A stretch of 64,000 nucleotides of DNA, from assembly GCA_944381625.1 (NCBI GenBank), contig CALWLW010000005.1, forward strand, positions 92,539 through 156,538. Direction: 5' to 3'. The notes beneath the pieces were generated by a model. That model was given only the letters and a program-made list of their open reading frames with translations, was not told the DNA's origin and made no database searches. A program made the position numbers and the translations under genes. Positions 33,546-42,562 of the stretch are shown here, piece by piece; position 1 is the first letter of the stretch; each line of letters begins with the position of its first letter. Source of the DNA: an uncultured Lachnoclostridium sp. (lineage in GTDB: Bacteria > Bacillota > Clostridia > Lachnospirales > Lachnospiraceae).

Positions 33546-35042
33546 ATGATAGAAGTAATAGTAAACCGGCCCAGTTTTGAATATGATATTCATTCTCTGG
33601 TCAAGGCGTTTTTTCCCAGGGAAGATGTGGCGGTGCGGGTGCAGGATACATTCACGGAGGAGACCAGGCTCCGTCTGGCCCTTACGTTTACCGACGGGGA
33701 CATACGCATTTCGCTTCTGGAAGACGGGGAGGAGAAGCAGTCGGGGGCGGACCAGATCGATTACTCCAACCGGAAAGAGACCAAGGATCACATGAAACGC
33801 CTGCTGTACCGGATGCTGCAGGCGTACACAGGACAGTCCCTGCCCTGGGGGACGCTGACAGGGATCCGGCCCACGCGCCTTGCCATGCTGATGCTGGAGG
33901 AAGGTATGAGCAATGTGGAGGCCGCCCGGAATATGAGGGAAAATTATCTGGCCAGCAAGGAGAAGGCGGCCTTAAGCGTCATGATCGCCAACCGGGAACG
34001 GTACGTGCTTCGGAATATCGATTATCAGCACGGGTACAGCCTGTATGTGGGAATCCCGTTCTGTCCCAGTACGTGCCTGTACTGTTCCTTCACTTCGTAT
34101 CCCCTGTCCAAATGGGAGAAGCGGGTGGACGAGTATCTGGACGCTCTGTGCAAAGAACTGGACTACCTGGCACAGCGTTTCCGGGGCCGGAAGCTGAATA
34201 CGGTCTATATCGGCGGCGGGACGCCCACGACTCTGAATCCGGAGCAGATGGACCGTCTCCTTTCCTGGATACAGGAACGGTTCGATACCTCCTGGCTTCA
34301 GGAATTTACCGTGGAGGCGGGGCGGCCTGACAGCATCACCAGGGAGAAACTGCAGGTTCTGCTGGATCATCAGATTGACCGCATCTCCATCAATCCCCAG
34401 ACCATGAACGATCAGACCCTGAAGGTGATCGGCCGGCACCATACGGTGCAGCAGGTGAAGGACGCGTTCCGCCTGGCGAGGGAGATGGGCTTCGGCCATA
34501 TCAACATGGATCTGATCGTGGGACTTCCGGGAGAGGGGTATGAGGACGTGGCCCATACCATGGAAGAAATCCGCGCCCTGGAGCCGGACAGCGTGACGGT
34601 TCATTCCCTGGCCATCAAACGGGCGGCCAGGCTGAATCTCTTCAAAGAGAAATACGAAGAGATGGGCATGGAGAACAACATGCAGATCATGGATATGACG
34701 GCGCTGTGCTGCGCCGAGATGGGATTATCTCCGTATTATCTGTACCGCCAGAAGAATATGGCCGGAAATTTTGAAAATGTAGGCTATGCAAAGGTTGACA
34801 AAGCGGGGATTTACAATATACTGATTATGGAAGAAAAACAGACGATTCTGGCGGCCGGCGCCGGCGCCATGACCAAGTTCGTGCTGCCCGGCGCGGACGG
34901 GGATTTCGGCGGCGTGAAGATCGAGCGGGTGGAGAATGTGAAGGATGTGGGACAGTACATCAGCCGCATCGACGAGATGATTGAGCGCAAAGAGCGTTTC
35001 TTCACAGAGCACATGGGCGCGGAAGGCGCAGACCCTGTCTGA
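33546..35042 (+). CDS. hemZ: HemZ-like radical SAM protein (coproporphyrinogen dehydrogenase family)
   Basis: A 498-residue HemN/HemZ-family radical SAM protein. The cluster is Cys173, Cys177, Cys180 (FCPSTCLYC) preceded by GIPFCPS; GGGTPTTL and NMDLIVGLPGE follow in the usual order. An N-terminal extension of about 160 residues (LPWGTLTGIRPTRL) marks the HemZ subgroup of Firmicutes. HemZ is annotated for oxygen-independent coproporphyrinogen oxidation, though activity has been questioned in some relatives and no other haem genes are nearby. Lies between the MBL hydrolase and hisS. Confidence 0.9.
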   Translation: MIEVIVNRPSFEYDIHSLVKAFFPREDVAVRVQDTFTEETRLRLALTFTDGDIRISLLEDGEEKQSGADQIDYSNRKETKDHMKRLLYRMLQAYTGQSLPWGTLTGIRPTRLAMLMLEEGMSNVEAARNMRENYLASKEKAALSVMIANRERYVLRNIDYQHGYSLYVGIPFCPSTCLYCSFTSYPLSKWEKRVDEYLDALCKELDYLAQRFRGRKLNTVYIGGGTPTTLNPEQMDRLLSWIQERFDTSWLQEFTVEAGRPDSITREKLQVLLDHQIDRISINPQTMNDQTLKVIGRHHTVQQVKDAFRLAREMGFGHINMDLIVGLPGEGYEDVAHTMEEIRALEPDSVTVHSLAIKRAARLNLFKEKYEEMGMENNMQIMDMTALCCAEMGLSPYYLYRQKNMAGNFENVGYAKVDKAGIYNILIMEEKQTILAAGAGAMTKFVLPGADGDFGGVKIERVENVKDVGQYISRIDEMIERKERFFTEHMGAEGADPV

Positions 35043-35068
35043 GAAAATAAGAGAAAGAGAGAACATCT

Positions 35069-36319
35069 ATGGCATTGAAGAAAAAGCCGGTGACCGGCAT
35101 GAAGGACATCCTGCCTGCGGAGATGCAACTTCGGGATTATGTGACCGGACTGATTAAAGAAACCTATAAAAGTTTTGGGTTTTCCCCCATCGAGACGCCG
35201 TGCGTGGAGCACATCGAGAACCTGTGCAGCAAGCAGGGCGGCGACAATGAAAAGCTGATCTTCAAGATCATGAAGCGTGGGGAGAAACTGAACCTGGAGC
35301 AGGCGAAGGAGGAGGCGGATCTGACAGACAGCGGACTCCGTTACGATCTGACGGTTCCCCTCTCCAGATTTTATTCCAATAACGCCAACGATCTGCCCAC
35401 TCCGTTCAAGGCGCTGCAGATCGGCAGCGTATGGCGGGCGGACCGTCCCCAGAGAGGACGCTTCCGCCAGTTCGTGCAGTGCGATATCGACATCCTGGGC
35501 GAAGCCACCTGCCTGGCGGAGATTGAACTGATCCTGGCCACCACCACCCTGCTGGGGAAACTGAATTTCAAGGATTTTAAGGTGCGGATCAATGAGCGCC
35601 GTATTCTGAAAGCCATGGCGGCCTACAGCGGATTCTCCGAAGAAGAGTACGACCAGGTGTTCATCATTCTGGACAAAATGGACAAGATCGGCTGGGACGG
35701 GGTGAAGGCGGAGCTTCTGGAAGCCGGATACCCGGAAAAGAATGTGGAGACCTATGTATCCATGTTCGGCGACATGGAGAGCGCCAGGGACAGCCTGGCT
35801 TATCTGGAGGAAAAGCTCTCCGGCGTCCTGGAGGACGGCGTGATCGAGAATCTGCGCATGATCCGGGAGAGCGTGGAGGACACGGCGGCGGCTCAGTTCC
35901 AGCTGGTGTTCGATCCCACGCTGGTGCGCGGCATGTCCTATTATACGGGAACGATCTTCGAGATCGAGATGGCGGAGTTCGGCAGTTCCGTGGCCGGCGG
36001 CGGCCGCTATGACAAGATGATCGGGAAATTCACCGGCAAGGATACCCCGGCCTGCGGATTTTCCATCGGCTTCGAGCGGATCGTCACGATCCTCATGGAG
36101 CAGGGATTCGAGATTCCGGGAGCGGCAGTGAAGAAGGCGTTCCTGGTGGAGAAAAATATGCCCGCCCAGAAGCTGTGCCAGGTGCTGAAGGACGCGAAGG
36201 CAGAGCGGGAGACAGGCGCGCAGGTGCTGGTCGCCCTGATGAACAAGAACAAAAAATTCCAGAAAGAACAGTTGGCGAAGGAAGGATATACCGAATTTAA
36301 GGAATATTTCAACCGCTGA
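35069..36319 (+). CDS. hisS: Histidyl-tRNA synthetase
   Basis: A 416-residue class II synthetase. Motif 1 is near GMKDILPAEM, and motif 2 includes WRADRPQRGRFRQFVQCDIDILG. The histidine-binding signatures LVRGMSYYTGTIFEIE and AGGGRYDKMIG are both present, followed by a C-terminal anticodon-binding domain. Charges tRNA-His in the cytoplasm. No T-box leader fits in the 26-base gap after hemZ, so it is likely expressed from upstream. aspS follows 21 bases later. Confidence 0.96.
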   Translation: MALKKKPVTGMKDILPAEMQLRDYVTGLIKETYKSFGFSPIETPCVEHIENLCSKQGGDNEKLIFKIMKRGEKLNLEQAKEEADLTDSGLRYDLTVPLSRFYSNNANDLPTPFKALQIGSVWRADRPQRGRFRQFVQCDIDILGEATCLAEIELILATTTLLGKLNFKDFKVRINERRILKAMAAYSGFSEEEYDQVFIILDKMDKIGWDGVKAELLEAGYPEKNVETYVSMFGDMESARDSLAYLEEKLSGVLEDGVIENLRMIRESVEDTAAAQFQLVFDPTLVRGMSYYTGTIFEIEMAEFGSSVAGGGRYDKMIGKFTGKDTPACGFSIGFERIVTILMEQGFEIPGAAVKKAFLVEKNMPAQKLCQVLKDAKAERETGAQVLVALMNKNKKFQKEQLAKEGYTEFKEYFNR

Positions 36320-36340
36320 CCGGCAGGAGGAGCAACGTAT

Positions 36341-38158
36341 ATGGCAGAATCAATGAAAGGGCTTCATCGAAGCCATAGATGTACAGAAATAAGCACCGCC
36401 AATATCGGCGAGACCGTCACCGTCATGGGATGGGTGCAGAAGAGCAGAAACAAAGGCGGCATCATCTTTGTGGATCTGAGGGATCGTTCCGGTCTCCTGC
36501 AGCTGATCTTTGAAGAGGCGGATTGCGGCGGGGAGAATTTCGCCAAGGCAGAAAAACTCAGGAGCGAATTCGTGATCGCGGCCGTGGGCAAAGTGGAGGC
36601 CCGTTCCGGCGCGGTGAATGAGAACCTGGCTACCGGAGCCATCGAGATCCGCGTAAAGGATTTAAGAATCCTGTCCGAAGCGCAGACGCCGCCTTTCCCC
36701 ATCGAGGTAGAGTCCAAGACGAAGGAAGAGATCCGTCTGAAATACCGTTTCCTGGATCTGAGAAGGCCGGATATCCAGAGCAAGCTCATGCTCAGAAGCA
36801 AAGTGGCCACCAAGGTGCGGTCCGTGCTGGCGGAGGAAGGCTTCCTGGAGATCGAGACCCCGATCCTGATCAAGAGCACCCCCGAGGGAGCGCGGGATTA
36901 TCTGGTGCCCAGCCGGGTACACCAGGGCAAGTTTTATGCGCTGCCCCAGTCCCCGCAGCTGTTCAAACAGCTTTTGATGTGCTCCGGCTATGACCGTTAT
37001 TTCCAGATCGCGAAATGCTTCCGGGATGAGGATCTGCGGGCGGACCGCCAGCCGGAATTTACCCAGATCGACATGGAGATGTCGTTTGTGGATGTGGACG
37101 ATGTGATCCAGGTGAATGAAAAGCTGCTGGCGGAAGTATTCAAAGACGCCATCGGCGTGGACGTGCCTCTGCCGATTCCGCGCATGACCTGGCAGGAGGC
37201 CATGGATCGTTTCGGTTCCGACAAGCCCGATACCCGTTTCGGCATGGAGCTGAAGGATGTGTCCCGGATCGTGAAGGACTGCGGCTTCGGTGTGTTTACC
37301 GGCGCGCTGGAGAACGGCGGCAGTGTACGCGGCATCAATGCCGAGGGCCAGGGCCAGATGCCCAGAAAAAAGATCGACGCCCTGGTGGAATTTGCCAAAG
37401 GCTTCGGCGCCAAAGGGCTGGCATACCTGTCCATTAACGAGGACGGTACCTATAAATCTTCGTTTGCAAAATTCATGACCGAAGAGCAGTTAAAAGCGCT
37501 GGTGGACGCCATGGGCGGCAAGCCGGGCGACCTGCTCCTCTTCGCGGCAGATAAGAATAAAGTGGTGTGGGATGTGCTGGGCAACCTCCGACTGGAGCTG
37601 GCACGGAACCTGGGACTCCTGAAAAAAGACCAGTTCAACTTCCTGTGGGTGACGGAGTTCCCGCTGCTGGAATGGTCGGAGGAGCAGAACCGCTTCGTGG
37701 CCATGCATCATCCGTTTACCATGCCCATGGATGAAGATCTGGACAAGATCGACACCGATCCGGGCGCGGTGCGGGCGAAAGCGTACGATATCGTGCTGAA
37801 CGGAACGGAGCTGGGAGGCGGAAGCGTGCGTATCTTCCAGGCGGATATCCAGGAGAAGATGTTCGAGGTGCTGGGCTTTACGAAGGAGCAGGCTCAGGAG
37901 CGCTTCGGCTTCCTTCTGGACGCGTTCAAATACGGCGTGCCGCCCCACGCAGGGCTGGCTTACGGCTTTGACCGCCTGATGATGCTGATGACCGGCGCGG
38001 ACAGCATCCGCGAAGTCATCGCGTTCCCGAAGGTAAAGGATGCTTCGGACCTGATGACCAACGCTCCCGACGTGGTAGATCCGGTTCAGCTGGACGAGCT
38101 GGGGATCGCCGTTGTGGAGACGGAGGAAGAGGCCGGAGAAGAGATCAAAGAATCATAG
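36341..38158 (+). CDS. aspS: Aspartyl-tRNA synthetase
   Basis: A 605-residue bacterial-type AspRS. It has an N-terminal OB anticodon-binding domain (about 1-110, VTVMGWVQKSRNKGGIIFVDLRD), the class II core (FRDEDLRADRQPEFTQIDMEMS), the inserted GAD domain of bacterial enzymes (about 300-420), and motif 3 (GLAYGFDRLMMLMTG). SD GGAGGAG lies upstream of ATG 36341. It ends the housekeeping run at a strong terminator. Confidence 0.97.
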   Translation: MAESMKGLHRSHRCTEISTANIGETVTVMGWVQKSRNKGGIIFVDLRDRSGLLQLIFEEADCGGENFAKAEKLRSEFVIAAVGKVEARSGAVNENLATGAIEIRVKDLRILSEAQTPPFPIEVESKTKEEIRLKYRFLDLRRPDIQSKLMLRSKVATKVRSVLAEEGFLEIETPILIKSTPEGARDYLVPSRVHQGKFYALPQSPQLFKQLLMCSGYDRYFQIAKCFRDEDLRADRQPEFTQIDMEMSFVDVDDVIQVNEKLLAEVFKDAIGVDVPLPIPRMTWQEAMDRFGSDKPDTRFGMELKDVSRIVKDCGFGVFTGALENGGSVRGINAEGQGQMPRKKIDALVEFAKGFGAKGLAYLSINEDGTYKSSFAKFMTEEQLKALVDAMGGKPGDLLLFAADKNKVVWDVLGNLRLELARNLGLLKKDQFNFLWVTEFPLLEWSEEQNRFVAMHHPFTMPMDEDLDKIDTDPGAVRAKAYDIVLNGTELGGGSVRIFQADIQEKMFEVLGFTKEQAQERFGFLLDAFKYGVPPHAGLAYGFDRLMMLMTGADSIREVIAFPKVKDASDLMTNAPDVVDPVQLDELGIAVVETEEEAGEEIKES

Positions 38159-38167
38159 TGAATGAGA

Positions 38168-38194
38168 GGGCTGCCGCGGAGGCAGCCCTTTTTG
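38168..38194. terminator. Terminator after aspS
   Basis: GGGCTGCC (38168-38175) and GGCAGCCC (38181-38188) with a 5-base loop, then TTTTTG. It separates aspS from the convergent LysR gene. Confidence 0.9.
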
Positions 38195-38202
38195 TGTTCT
38201 GG

Positions 38203-39204
38203 TCAGCAGTGCCTGCGGGAATTCACTTCTTTCAGCGTGTCCATAATGGACCTGTGATTTTCATACAGCTTTTTGATGATGCAGATGCTGTCGGCAATGG
38301 GCTGCGTCAGATGTTTCTGCTTATGGTACAGGAGCACCGTCTGTCTGGTTCCCTGAAAACCTTTCACTGGAAATTCGTTCAGATTTTGAAAACAGGAGCC
38401 CTGCGTTGCGTAAAGATATTTTAAAATCATGGGGGTACTGAAAAATATCCCGTATCCCTGGGCGCACAGAGACACCAGGGAGCTGGTCAGAGAGGTCTTG
38501 ATCCTCATAAAAGGAGGAGTCCCGTTCAGGGCAAGTTTCCCCGCAATCTCATCGTGGAGGCGGCTAGAGGAAGGGTGCAGGAACATGGGAATCTGTGAAA
38601 AGTCTTCCAGAGCCACGCCTTTCTGGAACTCCTGCCTGCAGGCTGGGAATCGGTCCGGGAAATGTTTTTCCAGCAGCGAGTCGGCGATGATGAGATAGAG
38701 ATTTTCTGTCTCCAGAGGAACTGCTTCCAGAAAATCTTCATTGATCTTCTCTGAATACTGCGAGATCAGAGGAAGAGCCAGATCAATCTCGTTGCGTTTC
38801 ACTGCCAGGGAAAGAGTAGGAGAAGTCTTCTCTGCCAGACGCACGGTCATATTGGGATACTGGCGGGAAAACAGAGGGATGAATTCGCATACGAAAGCTG
38901 TGGAACGGTTGGGCGGCAGGCCAATGGAGATCTCTCCGGTAAAATTATCACGGGAAGTGGTAAGCTGATCCAGCAGTTCGTTTTCCCGGTTAATGATATC
39001 GTGGGCCGCCTTAAGGAGCAGTTCGCCGGAATGGGTGAGTTTCAATGCGGGCCGTCGTTCAAACAGTTTTACATTGTAGGCGGTTTCCAGATGCTTGATG
39101 TGAAGGCTGACCGCCTGCTGAGAGATATAGAGGGCTTCTGCCGCTTTAGAAAAACTCATAAGTTCCGTCACTTTAATAAAACACTGAATGTCTGTCATAT
39201 TCAT
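38203..39204 (-). CDS. LysR-family transcriptional regulator
   Basis: A 333-residue LTTR. The N-terminal HTH is MTDIQCFIKVTELMSFSKAAEALYISQQAVSLHIK-like (residues 3-37), then a linker helix and a substrate-binding domain (about 90-300, FTGEISIGLPPN). I chose ATG 39204 because AAGGGG lies eight bases upstream; ATG 39198 is the alternative. It is transcribed away from the catabolic operon starting at 39338, the classic layout for an LTTR that activates the adjacent operon on binding a pathway acid. The effector is unknown. Confidence 0.92.
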   Translation of the reverse strand: MNMTDIQCFIKVTELMSFSKAAEALYISQQAVSLHIKHLETAYNVKLFERRPALKLTHSGELLLKAAHDIINRENELLDQLTTSRDNFTGEISIGLPPNRSTAFVCEFIPLFSRQYPNMTVRLAEKTSPTLSLAVKRNEIDLALPLISQYSEKINEDFLEAVPLETENLYLIIADSLLEKHFPDRFPACRQEFQKGVALEDFSQIPMFLHPSSSRLHDEIAGKLALNGTPPFMRIKTSLTSSLVSLCAQGYGIFFSTPMILKYLYATQGSCFQNLNEFPVKGFQGTRQTVLLYHKQKHLTQPIADSICIIKKLYENHRSIMDTLKEVNSRRHC

Positions 39205-39337
39205 GAACTTTTCCCCTTTCTTCATACAAGTATTATATTGTTAAAATGACAAATAAAAACAAGTTTTTCTTTTTATTATAAATAAACTATAATAAAAATA
39301 CAACCTGAAAGAAAAAAATATGGAAGGAGAGTGTGCA
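39205..39337. promoter_or_regulatory. Divergent promoter region of the LysR gene and acid operon
   Basis: An A/T-rich 133-base gap. Rightward: TTTTCT (39265-39270), 17 bases, TATAAT (39288-39293). Leftward: a TATAAT-like -10 read from about 39233-39228 with TTGTTT about 19 bases upstream. Several T-N11-A-like A/T dyads lie between, as expected for LysR binding, but no single site stands out. Confidence 0.5.
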
Positions 39338-40207
39338 ATGACAGTTGGTTTTATCGGGTTTGGAGAAGCCGCATCTTCCATCGCGCTGGGACTCCACGAA
39401 GAAGGCGTCACAGATATTCTCTGCTATGACGCCATGCAGGAAGACAGCCGGTACCGTGACAGGATTGAGGAAAAAATCCATGCCTGCGGCGGCACAAAAG
39501 AAGAAAATCCTGGAGATGTCTGCCGGAAAGCGGAGGTGGTGATCTCAGCAGTGCCGTCAGACCGTGCTGTTTCGGCCGCGGAAGCAGCTGCGGAAGGGAT
39601 ACGGGAAGGCCTGCTTTTTCTGGATGTATCCACCGCGTCACCGGCGGAGAAACGGACAATCGGGGCAATGGTGGAAGAGAAGGGAGCTCTTTTTATTGAC
39701 GGCGCCATGCTGGGAGCCCTGCTCAGGGATAAGCATCGTGTTCCCATGCTTCTGAGCGGGAAAGGCGCGCAGGCTCTCAAAGAAAAAATGGATCCTTATC
39801 ATATGAAGCTGGAGATTGTGGAGGGAGAACCCGGAACGGCCACCAGCATCAAATTTATCCGCAGTATAACGGCAAAGGGTTTGAGCTGTCTTCTGATCGA
39901 ATCCCTTCGGGCCGCGCAGAAGTTCGGTGTGGAGCAATTGATCGTGGATTCTTTTCTGGACAGTTATGGAGCAGATTTCATCCGGATCATAGACGGATAT
40001 GTGTCGGGAGCCATTCTTCATGCGGAGCGCAGGGAACATGAGATGCAGAATGTGGTGGATTTCCTGAAAAGCGAATCGCTCCCCTGCACGATGGCGGAAG
40101 CGGCCAGACAGGAGCTGGAACGGCTGAGAGATGAGCGTGTGAAGGACCGTTTTGAGGGCGGAGTGCCCAGAGAGTGGCGGAAAGTCCTGGACGAATGGAA
40201 CTTATAA
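39338..40207 (+). CDS. NAD(P)-dependent hydroxyacid dehydrogenase-like protein (DUF1932)
   Basis: A 289-residue protein of the 6-phosphogluconate/3-hydroxyisobutyrate dehydrogenase superfamily. The Rossmann motif GFIGFGEAASSIA lies at the N terminus, and the middle has FLDVSTASPAEKRTIG and DGAMLG. The C-terminal helical half carries the DUF1932 pattern with IKFIRSITAKGLSCLLIE, which includes the catalytic-Lys-type position. The family oxidises beta-hydroxy acids. I chose ATG 39338, with GGAGAG nearby, over 39320. First gene of the operon; next gene starts 47 bases later. Confidence 0.86.
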   Translation: MTVGFIGFGEAASSIALGLHEEGVTDILCYDAMQEDSRYRDRIEEKIHACGGTKEENPGDVCRKAEVVISAVPSDRAVSAAEAAAEGIREGLLFLDVSTASPAEKRTIGAMVEEKGALFIDGAMLGALLRDKHRVPMLLSGKGAQALKEKMDPYHMKLEIVEGEPGTATSIKFIRSITAKGLSCLLIESLRAAQKFGVEQLIVDSFLDSYGADFIRIIDGYVSGAILHAERREHEMQNVVDFLKSESLPCTMAEAARQELERLRDERVKDRFEGGVPREWRKVLDEWNL

Positions 40208-40254
40208 GAAAATCAGATCCGGTAAAAATGTCAGGAATGGAAGGGAGTGATTGT

Positions 40255-40773
40255 TTGAAAAAGATAAATGTTCCGTGCAGGGATGAAGCGCTGGACCTCA
40301 AAGCCGGAGACATGGTGGAATTGACAGGGAAGATCTACTGCGGGCGCGATGCAGTGCTGCCGCATGTGGTGAAGATGGCGGAGGAAGGAACACTGGAAGA
40401 GGCAGGGATTCATATGGAAGGGGCCGTTATATTTCATACGGCAGTCAGCTGTGCGGGAATCGCACCAACGACCACCAGCAAGCCGGAGATCGAAGGATCT
40501 ATCGTTCCCCTGTCCAGAAAAGGGGCGAAATTCCATCTGGGAAAGGGACTGATCTCCGGGGGAACCGTACAGGGGCTGAAAGAGAATCATGCGTATTTCC
40601 TGGTTACGCCTCCTGTGGCGGCGCTGCTGACCGCGGCCATGAGCAGCTGCAGAGCGGTACTCTTCCCGGAATTTGGGATGGAGGCATTCTATGAAATTAC
40701 GGTGAAGGATTTCCCGGCGATTGTAGCCGTGGCAGACGGGGAAACAATATTTCCGAATCAGGAGGAGACATGA
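40255..40773 (+). CDS. Class I fumarase-like hydro-lyase, beta subunit
   Basis: A 172-residue homologue of the FumA C-terminal domain and TtdB. It starts with TTG 40255, giving MKKINVPCRDE as expected for the family, behind GGAAGGGAG; longer frames overlap the previous gene. GRDAVLPHV corresponds to the conserved ARDAAH motif, and GKGLISGGTV to the phosphate/carboxylate loop. The usual TSxRMD segment is TTTSKPEIEG here, losing the Arg-Met-Asp. It pairs with the alpha subunit, which it overlaps by four bases. Beta-before-alpha order is the reverse of ttdAB. Confidence 0.85.
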   Translation: MKKINVPCRDEALDLKAGDMVELTGKIYCGRDAVLPHVVKMAEEGTLEEAGIHMEGAVIFHTAVSCAGIAPTTTSKPEIEGSIVPLSRKGAKFHLGKGLISGGTVQGLKENHAYFLVTPPVAALLTAAMSSCRAVLFPEFGMEAFYEITVKDFPAIVAVADGETIFPNQEET

Positions 40774-41648
40774 TTGGATTAGATGGTGTAAGAAAGGATA
40801 CGGCCAGAGCGGTAGTGGAAGCAAGTTCCCATTGGAGGGAGGATCAGCTGGCATGCTGGAAAAATGCCTGTGAGAAAGAAACGCTTCCCCGGGCAAAGTG
40901 GGCGATGGAAAATTTTATAAAGAATGCTGAGGCGGCTGACCGGAATCATTCGGCGTTGTGTGACGATACGGGGACTCCCCATCCTTTTTTGGAGATCGGC
41001 GATGAAGCTGTGATACCGCCGGGGCTTCTGGCAGCTATAGAAGAGGGGATCCGTGACGGGCTGAATGATCTTCCTGCACGGCCCATGGGAGTGAAGGGAA
41101 ATGAGCTGGAGCGCATCTCCCAGTGCAGGGGGATGTATGAGGAACCGGGCATGCTGATGCCTGCCCCCACACAGATCCGCCGGATACCAGGTTCCAAAAT
41201 CCGCCTGACGGTTCTGATGCTGGGAGGCGGTCCTGAGATCCGAAGCAAAACACAGCCGATCTTCCATATGCATTCACTGGATCATGTGATAGATGAGATG
41301 ATCAAATGGGCTGTACCTCAGGTGGCGAAACTGGGCTGTCAGCCGTGCACCCTTTCTTTTGGCCTGGGAAGGACCGCGTGCGAAGCATCGTCCCTTTCCC
41401 TGGAAGCTATGAAGGACGGGCGGTATGATGTGCAGAGTGAGATCGAGCAGAGAATTACGGATGCGGTAAACAGTTCCGGGATCGGCCCCATCGGTCTGGG
41501 AGGCCGAAGCTCCGTGCTGGCAACTTTTATAAAGATTGGAAATATGCGTGCCAGTGGGTTCCGTGTGGTCTCCATGCGTCCTAACTGCTGTATGGAGATC
41601 CGGAAAGGAAGCTGTGAATGGGAGACAAAAGAAGGGGGAGCCGTATGA
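40770..41648 (+). CDS. Class I fumarase-like hydro-lyase, alpha subunit
   Basis: A 292-residue [4Fe-4S] subunit similar to TtdA and the FumA N-terminal domain. Probable cluster ligands are Cys64 (LCDDTG), Cys190 (LGCQPC) and Cys273 or Cys274 (PNCCME), a spacing very close to that of TtdA. The usual GGGSEN motif reads GGGPEIRSK, so the substrate-binding region differs from fumarase and tartrate dehydratase. It probably hydrates or dehydrates another unsaturated di- or tricarboxylate. ATG 40770 overlaps the beta-subunit stop, and its own stop overlaps the next ATG. Confidence 0.86.
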   Translation: MIGLDGVRKDTARAVVEASSHWREDQLACWKNACEKETLPRAKWAMENFIKNAEAADRNHSALCDDTGTPHPFLEIGDEAVIPPGLLAAIEEGIRDGLNDLPARPMGVKGNELERISQCRGMYEEPGMLMPAPTQIRRIPGSKIRLTVLMLGGGPEIRSKTQPIFHMHSLDHVIDEMIKWAVPQVAKLGCQPCTLSFGLGRTACEASSLSLEAMKDGRYDVQSEIEQRITDAVNSSGIGPIGLGGRSSVLATFIKIGNMRASGFRVVSMRPNCCMEIRKGSCEWETKEGGAV

Positions 41649-42538
41649 AAGAACTGATCAGGGGCGCATATGATCTTCATGTGCATCCTGCGCCGGATGT
41701 ACTGCCCCGAAAACTGGATGATCTGGAGCTGGCCAGACGGATCACTGCCAGCGGCATGAGCGGTTTTGCTTCCAAATCCCATTATTTCTGCACAGCGGAG
41801 CGCGCATGGCTGACGAGGAAGCTGTGCCCGGAGTGTGATACGGTCGGAACGATTACACTGAACGGTTCTGTGGGAGGGATCAATCCGGCGGCGGTGGAGA
41901 TGGCCGCGAGAGCGGGGACCAAACTGGTGTGGTTCCCCACCTGTGATTCGGAGCATGAGCAGAGCCATACGCTGACTGGAGATCCCGGAAAAAAACTGCC
42001 CTATTGGGCACAGGTGGTATTGTCCATGAGGGAAGAAGGCATTGACTGCCCGGTGATCCGGATTACTGACGATAACGGGAAGCTGACGAAAGCGGTTCAT
42101 CAGGTGCTGGACATCATTGCACATTATCAGATGATCCTGGCCACGTCCCATGTCTCGCATCAGGAAGCGTTCGCCCTGGTCAGGGCGGCGAAAGAGCATG
42201 GAGTGGAACATATCATCATCACCCATGTGGATTTTCCCACTACATTTTATACTGTGGAGGAGCAAAAAGAATTTTTGAAATATGGGGCATACATGGAGCA
42301 TTGTTACACCACCTACGCAACCGGGAAGGTGGATTTCCAGGTGACGCTGGAGCAGATACAAAAGATTGGGGCGGATCATGTGATCCTTTCCACCGATCTT
42401 GGCCAGGCGTCGGGAATCTATCCGGACGAGGGGCTGGAACGTTTTGCCGACAGTCTGTATGAAAATGGGATCAGTGAGAAAGATATTCAGAAGATGACAA
42501 ATCAAAATCCCAGAATCTTATTGGGGAAATTTTCTTAA
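41645..42538 (+). CDS. DUF6282 amidohydrolase-superfamily protein
   Basis: A 297-residue TIM-barrel metallohydrolase-like protein. The amidohydrolase metal set is visible: HVH at His12/His14 (YDLHVHPAPD), ATSHVSHQEA, ITHVDFP and STDLGQ near the C-terminal end. I call it DUF6282 from these features. In the protocatechuate 4,5-cleavage pathway LigJ, a hydratase, is also an amidohydrolase-superfamily member, so a hydratase or lactonase role is possible (inference). Coupled to the alpha subunit by ATGA; SD GGGGGAG before ATG 41645. Confidence 0.8.
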   Translation: MKELIRGAYDLHVHPAPDVLPRKLDDLELARRITASGMSGFASKSHYFCTAERAWLTRKLCPECDTVGTITLNGSVGGINPAAVEMAARAGTKLVWFPTCDSEHEQSHTLTGDPGKKLPYWAQVVLSMREEGIDCPVIRITDDNGKLTKAVHQVLDIIAHYQMILATSHVSHQEAFALVRAAKEHGVEHIIITHVDFPTTFYTVEEQKEFLKYGAYMEHCYTTYATGKVDFQVTLEQIQKIGADHVILSTDLGQASGIYPDEGLERFADSLYENGISEKDIQKMTNQNPRILLGKFS

Positions 42539-42562
42539 AACACGAAGTCAGGGGGTATTCGT

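Noticed and set aside
35043..35068. T-box leader for hisS/aspS
   Set aside because: Gaps of 26 and 21 bases are far too short, and no T-box sequence was seen in the window.
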